NCBI RefSeq assembly: GCF_003970915.1
Contig: NZ_RXOF01000010.1
Location: 157,444-221,443, forward strand
DNA: 64,000 bases
From: Hymenobacter gummosus
Lineage (GTDB): Bacteria; Bacteroidota; Bacteroidia; Cytophagales; Hymenobacteraceae
Direction of reading: 5' to 3'
The notes beneath the pieces are model-generated. The model was not told the origin of the DNA. It saw only the letters and a list, made by a program, of their open reading frames with translations, and ran no database searches. Of this stretch, positions 58,484 to 64,000 are shown piece by piece. The translations under genes were made by a program, and so were the position numbers. The stretch's first letter is position 1. Each line of letters starts with the position of its first letter.

Positions 58484-60169
58484 TTAATTTTTTTCCTTCC
58501 GGATGGTGAGGATAAACAGCACCAGCAGCCAGAAACTGGTGGCGCCCAGACCCCACCAAGTCACGGCGGGTAGGCCGCGGTAGTAGGGCATCTGCCCGGC
58601 CGGGTAGTTACCGAGCAAACTCAGGCCCGAAAACAGCAGGAAAGCCACCGCCAGCAGCGTAATAATGCCCCGCGACACCAGCCGCTCGGCCGTGCGCAGC
58701 AGCGGCAGATAGCCGCTGAGCTGGGCCTGCACCCGCAGTTCGCCCTTGCTGAGCTTGCGCACAATCTGGCGCAAATCCGTGGGCAGGGTGTACATCAGCG
58801 CCAGCAGCTGCTGCCCGGTGTACTGCAGCTCGGTCGTCACATTGCTCACCGAGTACTGCTCCAGGATGAGCCGGCGGCCGTAGGGACGCACAAACTCGAA
58901 GGTGTTGAAGGCCGGGTGCAGCACCTTGCCAATGCCCTCCAGGATTACCAGGGCCCGCAGAATCAGGAACACCGAGCCGGGCACCTGCAGCTTGAAGCGG
59001 TAGATGATGGTCTGCAGGCGCTCCGCGAGGGCACTCATGCTCATTTCCTTCACGTCGAGGCCGGTGAAGTCGTCGATGAGCAGCTGCAGCTCGGCCTCGA
59101 AGGCGCGCATGTCGCGGATGTCGGCGGTGAGGGCCAGGCGGCGGAAGTTCAGGGCCATGCCGCGCGCATCCTGCTGGCTCATGCTGATGAACACGCCCGC
59201 AAAGGCGTACTTCTGCTGCTTGGTCAGCCTGCCCACCATGCCGAAGTCGATGAGCACGATGGTGCCGTCGGGGCGCACCAGCACGTTGCCGGGGTGCGGG
59301 TCGGCGTGGAAGATACCGAACTCGAAAATCTGTGTCAGGTAGATGTCCATGCCCGTTTCGGCCACCGTGGCGGGGTCCAGGTGCCAGCGCAGCAGCTGAT
59401 CCTTGTCGGTAATCTTGCAGCCGCTGATAAACTCGATGACCAGCACCCGGGCCGTGCTCAGCTCGCGGTAGGGCTTGGGCACGTAGAAGGTCTGGTAATC
59501 GGCGTAGAGCTTGCGAAACTGCTCCATGGCCCGGGCCTCGGAGGTGTAGTCCAGCTCCTGCATCATGCTCCGCTCGAAGGCCTCCACGATGTCCTGCGGG
59601 TTGCTCAGCCCCTGCTTGCGCAGGTAGCCGCCCGTGAGCTTCACCAGCTCCCGTAGCAGGTGCAGGTCGGTGGTGATTTTGTCGCGGGCGTCGGGGCGCT
59701 GCACCTTCACCACCACCTCGGTGCCGTCGAGCAGGCGGGCCTTGTGCACCTGCCCGATGGAGGCCGAGCCCAGCGGCACGTCCTCGAACTCGCTGAATAC
59801 CTCCCCGAGGGGCCGGCCGATTTCGGCCTCGATGATGCGCTTGGCCTCGGCCGTGGCGAAGGGCGGCACCGCGCTCTGCAGCTTGGCAAACTCGTCGACC
59901 AGGGCCTGCGGCAGCAGGTCGGCGCGGTTGCTGAGCACCTGGGCCAGCTTCACGAAGGTGGGCCCCAGCTCCTCGATAACCATGCGCACCCGCTCCCAGC
60001 GCGAGGTGTCGAATACGGCCTGCTCGCCGTGCTGCCAGGTGCGGCGGCGCTGCCGGGGCACCAGCCGCCGCAGCGCGGTGGTCGTCACCACGTCCTCGAA
60101 GCCGTAGCGCAGCAGCACCTCCACTACTTGGCGGATGCGGCCCAGGTTGGTTATCGTATTCTTGAACAT
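58484..60169 (-). CDS. AarF/ABC1/UbiB-family atypical kinase
   Basis: 561 aa from the ATG at 60169 (MFKNTITNLGRIRQVVEVLL). UbiB family: the KxGQ motif is KLAQ here (residues 74-77, FVKLAQVLSNRADLLP), with Ala in place of Gly. The A-rich loop is PLGSASIGQVHKA (132-144), the ATP lysine VVVKVQRP (Lys155), then IFHADPHPGNVLVR and IVLIDFGMVGRL. Two C-terminal transmembrane helices (ITLLAVAFLLFSGLSLLG, SFWLLVLFILTI) anchor it to the membrane. The family supports quinone lipid biosynthesis and membrane lipid homeostasis. The Ala variant of KxGQ is worth noting because that Gly shapes nucleotide selectivity. Confidence 0.93.
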   Translation of the reverse strand: MFKNTITNLGRIRQVVEVLLRYGFEDVVTTTALRRLVPRQRRRTWQHGEQAVFDTSRWERVRMVIEELGPTFVKLAQVLSNRADLLPQALVDEFAKLQSAVPPFATAEAKRIIEAEIGRPLGEVFSEFEDVPLGSASIGQVHKARLLDGTEVVVKVQRPDARDKITTDLHLLRELVKLTGGYLRKQGLSNPQDIVEAFERSMMQELDYTSEARAMEQFRKLYADYQTFYVPKPYRELSTARVLVIEFISGCKITDKDQLLRWHLDPATVAETGMDIYLTQIFEFGIFHADPHPGNVLVRPDGTIVLIDFGMVGRLTKQQKYAFAGVFISMSQQDARGMALNFRRLALTADIRDMRAFEAELQLLIDDFTGLDVKEMSMSALAERLQTIIYRFKLQVPGSVFLILRALVILEGIGKVLHPAFNTFEFVRPYGRRLILEQYSVSNVTTELQYTGQQLLALMYTLPTDLRQIVRKLSKGELRVQAQLSGYLPLLRTAERLVSRGIITLLAVAFLLFSGLSLLGNYPAGQMPYYRGLPAVTWWGLGATSFWLLVLFILTIRKEKN

Positions 60170-60203
60170 TAGCGGCAAGTTAGGCCCGCGGGAGAAGTAA
60201 ATG

Positions 60204-60554
60204 CTAGTCGGCCGGGGCGGGGCGCCACTGCTGCCAGTAGGCGCCAGTGGCGGGCAGCTGCATCTGCGCGGCCGCCTCGGCCAGCAGCTCCCAGAACCGG
60301 GCCGGCACCGGGGCCAACGTAGCGCCCAGTTCGGCCAAGGTATCCAGCGCCAACTCCCATTCCTGCTGGGCCAGGAACTCCTCGTAGCTGGCCATCAAGT
60401 CCTGGGCCGTGCGGCCCGAGTCAGGCGACCGTACCTCCGGCGTGGGCTGCGAAGCTGCAAGAAGCTGCGCAGCTTCCTGCAGCTTCGCCGCTACTGGGTG
60501 CGGGCTTAGGCGCGGGAGCTTGTCAATCAACCAGGCCAGAAAAGCGTCGAGCAT
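60204..60554 (-). CDS. small uncharacterised helical protein
   Basis: 116 aa from the ATG at 60554 (MLDAFLAWLIDKLPRLSPHP). Mostly alpha-helical: AAKLQEAAQLLAASQ, AQDLMASYEEFLAQQEWELA and LDTLAELGATLAPVPARFWE. No signal peptide or transmembrane helix. The QEWELALDTLAELG segment resembles a helical repeat unit. The stop codon is 34 bp from the UbiB start on the same strand, so the two are probably co-transcribed. A similar helical character is seen in the small protein at 58135, but they do not align. Function unknown. Confidence 0.65.
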   Translation of the reverse strand: MLDAFLAWLIDKLPRLSPHPVAAKLQEAAQLLAASQPTPEVRSPDSGRTAQDLMASYEEFLAQQEWELALDTLAELGATLAPVPARFWELLAEAAAQMQLPATGAYWQQWRPAPAD

Positions 60555-60574
60555 GGCTACGGGCGGTACAAAAA

Positions 60575-60610
60575 AGCCAGCCCCGCTGCGCTGGGCAGGC
60601 GAGGCTGGCT
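60575..60610 (-). terminator. hairpin after the phasin-like gene
   Basis: AGCCAGCC (60575-60582) pairs with GGCTGGCT (60603-60610) and is followed on the minus strand by TTTTTTGTACC. It ends the phasin-like gene 23 bp upstream. Confidence 0.75.
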
Positions 60611-60633
60611 CGGTGAACTGTTACGAAAACGGC

Positions 60634-61128
60634 TTAGGCGTTGCCGCCTTCCGAGCCGCTGCCCGCCGGGGCTGCACCCGCCGACTTCTTGGCCGTGGCC
60701 GCACCGCCCTTGCTGCCCGCCGCCGATTTCTTGGCGGCCGTGCTGGCCGCGCCGGCGGCTTTGGTGGTAGCCTTGGCGGCGGTTTTGGCCGCGGCCGGCG
60801 CCTCCGCAGCCGGGGCGCTGGCCTTCTTCGAGCCGCTGGCCGACTTGCCGGCCGAGCCCTTCACGGCGCGCTTCAGCTCCTCCACGTCGGTGCTCGACGC
60901 CACGCCCATGCCTTTCATCACACGCTTGGCAATGCTGTTGATCTGGGTTTCGAACTCCTTGCGCTTGGTGTCGGTGTTTTTCTGCAGCGAGGCGAGGATT
61001 TTCTCGCCCTCCTTCTGGGAGAGTTTGTTTTCCTGCACCAGCTGGTTGATGGTGTCCTGCACCCGGTCGTTGGTGCGCGACACGAAACCCACACCAGCGT
61101 AAATGAACTTCTTAAACAGGTCTTCCAT
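60634..61128 (-). CDS. phasin-family protein with Ala/Lys-rich tail
   Basis: 164 aa. Residues 1-80 match the short phasin/PhaI-like family: MEDLFKKFIYAGVGFVSRTN, DRVQDTINQLVQENKLSQKE and GEKILASLQKNTDTKRKEFE, an amphipathic helical hairpin. Residues about 92-164 are an Ala/Lys/Ser/Pro-rich low-complexity tail (KKASAPAAEAPAAAKTAAKA) that looks like histone H1 tails and could bind DNA or a granule. Phasins coat polyhydroxyalkanoate granules, but no PHA synthase gene is here; in Bacteroidota these proteins may have another role. Monocistronic. Confidence 0.8.
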   Translation of the reverse strand: MEDLFKKFIYAGVGFVSRTNDRVQDTINQLVQENKLSQKEGEKILASLQKNTDTKRKEFETQINSIAKRVMKGMGVASSTDVEELKRAVKGSAGKSASGSKKASAPAAEAPAAAKTAAKATTKAAGAASTAAKKSAAGSKGGAATAKKSAGAAPAGSGSEGGNA

Positions 61129-61301
61129 GGTCGAAAAAGTTGGGGAATGGTGAGAACCGGCGCGGCAGGCCCGCAGGCCCCAAAGTAGTATGCATGCCGA
61201 CTACCTGCCACAAACCTACGAAAAGCTAAATATTCCGGGGTGCTTGACGGCCAATTTTTTGCAGAAAATTTCCCGGGCCGCCCACCCGGCCGAATTCACA
61301 C

Positions 61302-62282
61302 TCAGGCCGCGGCCCGCACCGCTCGTGGACCGGCGGGCAAAACGCCCGGCAGCTTTTGCACGGACCGGTGCGCGGCGGCTTGAGCGGCCCACACGCCGCG
61401 GGCAAACCCGGCGGTGCGCTGCAGGGCGGTGCGGGCTTCGGGCACGGCGCGCCAGAACAGATGCCACCAGTGCACCAGCCCCTCAAACTGCTGCACCGTG
61501 ACGGCGGTGCCAGCGGCCCGCGCCCGGGCCGCCAGGGCCAGGGAGTCGTGGAAGAGCAATTCACCGTCGGATACCTGCAGCAGCAAAGGGGGCAGGCCGC
61601 GCAGCTCGGCGTACAGGGGCGAGACGAGCGGGTGCGTCAGCGGAGTATCGGCGGCGTAGTGCCGGCCCCAGGACCGGATTTCGAGGGCTTCGATGAAGCG
61701 GGCCTCGTCGGGAATGTGGTCAACGCTGGCGGGCAGGTTCAGGTCGGTCCAGGGCGAGAAGCACAGCGCGGCGGCGGGCAGGGGCTGCCGGGCGTCGCGC
61801 AGGTGCAGCAGCAGGGCCAGCACCAGGCCGCCGCCGGCCGAGTCGCCGGCCAGCATGATGTCGTGCGGGGCGTAGCCCTGGGTGAGCAGCCAGCGCCAGG
61901 CGGCCAGCGCGTCGTCGAGGGCGGCCGGGAAGGGGTGCTCGGGGGCCTTGCGGTAGTCGACCGACAGGGCCCGCAGGCCGCAGCGCTGGGCCAGGGCGCC
62001 GATGAAGCCGCGGTGGGTATTCAAGGACCCCATCACGTAGCCGCCGCCGTGCAAATACAGCAGCACCCGCTGCTGGTCGGCGCCTTCGGGCTCAATCCAC
62101 TCGGCCACCACGTCGCAGCCGGTTTCGGCGCGGTGGAAGTGCACGCCCCAGGGCATAAACTGCAGTAAGGTGCTCAGCTCCAGCCCCAGCCGCAGGCCGT
62201 TGACGGAGGGCCGGTGGCGGGCAATGGGGCCGGCCGCGGCCGAAAGCAGCCGCTTCACGAGCTGGTGTTGATAGGAAGGCAT
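61302..62282 (-). CDS. alpha/beta hydrolase of the hormone-sensitive-lipase type
   Basis: 326 aa. Oxyanion motif HGGG at 78-81 (LYLHGGGYVMGS), nucleophile Ser148 in GDSAGGG, acid Asp239 in LQVSDGELLFHDS and base His271 in LVHWWHLFW. RALSVDYRKAPEHPFPAAL and SPWTDLNLP are typical of the HSL (bacterial family IV) esterases. No signal peptide; cytosolic or membrane-associated. Expected to cleave short to medium acyl esters; the natural substrate is unknown. C-terminal 40 residues are Ala/Arg-rich and probably disordered. Confidence 0.9.
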   Translation of the reverse strand: MPSYQHQLVKRLLSAAAGPIARHRPSVNGLRLGLELSTLLQFMPWGVHFHRAETGCDVVAEWIEPEGADQQRVLLYLHGGGYVMGSLNTHRGFIGALAQRCGLRALSVDYRKAPEHPFPAALDDALAAWRWLLTQGYAPHDIMLAGDSAGGGLVLALLLHLRDARQPLPAAALCFSPWTDLNLPASVDHIPDEARFIEALEIRSWGRHYAADTPLTHPLVSPLYAELRGLPPLLLQVSDGELLFHDSLALAARARAAGTAVTVQQFEGLVHWWHLFWRAVPEARTALQRTAGFARGVWAAQAAAHRSVQKLPGVLPAGPRAVRAAA

Positions 62283-62458
62283 GGGTGGGAAGGCGGAAGG
62301 GCGAGGGGCCGGGCAAGCAGCCGCTCAGGCGCGAATGGTGGGCCTTGCTATAACGCAGGGCCCGGGGAAAGAGTTGAAATATAGGAGTTCGGCGGGTTGA
62401 TTGCACGCTCTACTTAATCGGTACGTCATGCAGAGCACGATAGAGCCGCTCAGCAACC

Positions 62459-63640
62459 CTACTCCTGCCCCGGTAGCTTCTCGCCGATGCTGTGCCTGCG
62501 GTAACCGCGGATGGCAATCGGAATCAAACCCAGCACCGGAATGAAGAAGCTGATGACGAACGGATTGCGCCAGAGCAGCCGCAGCGTGGTGCCGAAGCCG
62601 CTGAGCCGCAGCTTGTACTTGGGGCCGTACTTGCGGTAGCCGCGCTCAAACTCGTGGAACAGCAGCGGCCAAAACGGCGGCAGGTAGAACGGGAACAGGC
62701 GCCAGTTCTGCTTCATGCGCTGCCACAGCTCCCCTACGTTGTATGGCTGCTGCCCGTACTGGGCCACGGCCGCGTCGAGTTCCTGCTGCATCTGCTGGTG
62801 CACGCGCTCGGTCAGGGCCACAAAATCCTCGCGGGTCATTTCCTCGAAGGGCTTGTCGGTCCAGTCGGCGGGGCGCAGGCGGCTGCCGAGCACGAAGGTG
62901 AGCTTGGCCGGGAAGGCCATGTAGAACACCCAGGGCTGCAGGATGATACCGATGATGAGCCAGGTAATCGGCAGGAAGGGAATGCCGATTTTCTTGACCA
63001 GCCGGTTCAGCCAGTCCCAGCTGTAGGCCCCGGGGTTAAGGTACTCGCCGTTGACGGTCGAGAAGAGCACCAGATCGGTTTTGTGCTGAATGCTGAGGCG
63101 GACGATGCTGCTGGCCAGGCGCTGCAGCTGGTACTTGCGGTTGAACCCCTTCCCGATGCCCGGCACGCCCTCGGGGTACAGCATCAGGTTGTGGTCGTTG
63201 TAGTACATCATCGTCTCGAAGTTCAGCGTGGTGGCGTCCACGCAGCCCGCGCGCTTCCAGAAGTCGCGCAGCAGAAACGGGTTCATCAGGGCCGACTGCG
63301 AGAGCAGCGGCGCCGACAGCGGCCGGGGCATATCCTCGGGCCGCGGCACGGAGCGGTAGAGGTCCGACAGCGCCACCATGGCGTCCCAGGGAAAGGCCAT
63401 GCCCGAGTGGTTGGAGCAGAAAATCAGCGGCCGGTCGGGGTTGTTGCGCTCGGGGTAGTTTTCGAGGAAGCCCACCAGCCGGGAGCGGAACCACACCCGG
63501 TCGAGCAGCTGCATGACGTTTTCGTCGAGGGCCCGCACGAAGTCCTCGTCGAAGTAGTCGTTGTAGATGTGCTGATTGGCGCGGATGGCCGCCGACGGTG
63601 GGGGCGGCGGCGTGGCGGCGGGGGCAGAAGCCAGGGACAT
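62459..63640 (-). CDS. PlsC-like lysophospholipid acyltransferase
   Basis: 393 aa from the ATG at 63640 (MSLASAPAATPPPPPS); codons further upstream in the frame have only a TTG. Acyltransferase motifs: SNHSGMAFPWDAMVAL with His78 and Asp86, a longer H-to-D spacing than the usual HX4D, and LYPEGVPGIGKGF as the FPEGTRS-type motif. One long hydrophobic segment (LPITWLIIGIILQPWVFYMA) and a second near the C-terminus (FVISFFIPVLGLIPIAI) make it a membrane protein. It likely esterifies lysophospholipids or another glycerolipid; the acyl acceptor is unknown. It and the hydrolase gene are on one strand but 177 bp apart. Confidence 0.82.
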   Translation of the reverse strand: MSLASAPAATPPPPPSAAIRANQHIYNDYFDEDFVRALDENVMQLLDRVWFRSRLVGFLENYPERNNPDRPLIFCSNHSGMAFPWDAMVALSDLYRSVPRPEDMPRPLSAPLLSQSALMNPFLLRDFWKRAGCVDATTLNFETMMYYNDHNLMLYPEGVPGIGKGFNRKYQLQRLASSIVRLSIQHKTDLVLFSTVNGEYLNPGAYSWDWLNRLVKKIGIPFLPITWLIIGIILQPWVFYMAFPAKLTFVLGSRLRPADWTDKPFEEMTREDFVALTERVHQQMQQELDAAVAQYGQQPYNVGELWQRMKQNWRLFPFYLPPFWPLLFHEFERGYRKYGPKYKLRLSGFGTTLRLLWRNPFVISFFIPVLGLIPIAIRGYRRHSIGEKLPGQE

Positions 63641-63749
63641 GGCGGAAATGCGGCGGAAGAAAGCCCTTGGGCGGGCCGGAGGAGGGGTTTCCAAGATACA
63701 GGTTTGCCCGTAACCGCAACGACGCCCGGCCAGGGCTAGCGGCTAGTTC

Positions 63750-63889
63750 CCCTCCTCAGCGGCGGAGGGTTTAGGGGTGGTTGACCTGTCGTTGCACGGC
63801 CATAAAAGGGCGTCATGTCGAGCTTGTCGAGACATCTCGCGTGCTGATGTGGGATAGTAATTTCTAACTCTAATTTTTCAACCACCCCT
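63750..63889. repeat. intergenic repeat block near the right edge
   Basis: Contains CCCTCC...GGAGGG hairpin (63750-63769), a 12-nt inverted pair AGGGGTGGTTGA (63773-63784) / TCAACCACCCCT (63878-63889), and between them CGTCATGTCGAGCTTGTCG AGACATCTCGCG, a hairpin-forming word (ATGTC...GACAT) of the type spread through Hymenobacter intergenic DNA as I recall it. Confidence 0.55.
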
Positions 63890-64000
63890 TGTATGATTGC
63901 ACTGCCCTATCTTCTGGGTAGCCAGCCAAGGAAGCGGAGTCACCTACCATCCCTAAATGCGGGGCTTCGGCCTCGACCTTGTGGGTTAGAGCCAGTGCTC
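63870..64000 (-). CDS. possible 3' end of a gene that continues beyond the window
   Basis: A minus-strand frame is open from the right edge to TAG at 63870-63872, about 43 codons: ALALTHKVEAEAPHLGMVGD then SASLAGYPEDRAVQSYKGWL, KN. I do not recognise the family. Its last residues are read through the repeat arm at 63878-63889, so the C-terminus may be repeat-derived or the frame fortuitous. Confidence 0.3.
   Translation of the reverse strand, partial: ALALTHKVEAEAPHLGMVGDSASLAGYPEDRAVQSYKGWLKN

Overview
The window looks like chromosome of a high-GC Bacteroidota, most likely Hymenobacter or a close relative (inferred, not searched). The reasons are type IX secretion (T9SS) parts and cargo with C-terminal sorting tails, TAnnTTTG-type promoters, a Bacteroidota-style curli locus, a PadR/PspC pair and typical small intergenic repeats. 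No rRNA, CRISPR array or phage was seen. There is one tRNA and one insertion sequence.

Layout. 1-6423 (minus): a PorV/PorQ-family outer-membrane protein and a very large C25-type peptidase (PorU2-like T9SS sortase) that runs off the left edge. 6786-9842 (plus): PadR regulator with a clear operator/promoter, then a PspC/DUF2807 membrane protein. 10166-12834 (minus): cca, tsaC, mce. 13029-15698 (plus): iscS, iscU, an unknown protein, iscA-like. 16182-16856: unknown helical protein. 16951-31709 (minus): four adjacent secreted T9SS-tail proteins (a small one, a repeat-rich adhesin, a lamin-tail adhesin, a nine-IPT/TIG adhesin) plus a fifth with an Ig-like repeat stalk. 32274-39253 (minus): a curli amyloid locus in transcription order csgE, csgF, csgG, csgA, csgB-like, csgH, PD40 lipoprotein. 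39560-43653: murI, a lipoprotein, tRNA-Ala(CGC), a small unknown gene and a Uup-type ABC-F ATPase. 44150-45337: an IS630-family element inserted at a TA in a small membrane-protein ORF. 45418-54175: DUF2911, two surface/lipoprotein unknowns, DUF952, hppD, a small metal-site protein, an exported protein ending in a Hint domain, and a phosphohexomutase. 54315-64000: membrane unknowns, a beta-rich outer-membrane protein with a duplicated tail remnant, an AarF/UbiB kinase, a phasin-like protein, an HSL-type hydrolase and a PlsC-like acyltransferase.

How the parts fit. PorV/PorU2 would export and anchor the neighbouring T9SS cargo; the curli genes form a separate secretion route for surface amyloid. 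Together they make this a cell-surface/biofilm-rich region. The isc genes build Fe-S clusters. cca completes tRNAs such as the tRNA-Ala here, whose gene lacks a CCA.

The least explained signal is a set of intergenic inverted repeats. In at least five spacers between co-directional genes (iscS/iscU, iscU/unknown, unknown/iscA, 41410/uup, 48495/DUF952) the whole spacer is filled by a long inverted repeat. Its arms are degenerate tandem words of 7, 8 or 9 nt, different in most spacers, and they run from the upstream stop to the next start. A sixth, nested element lies between tsaC and cca. The second notable item is the predicted exported protein with a terminal Hint autoprocessing domain that lacks the usual C-terminal His-Asn.
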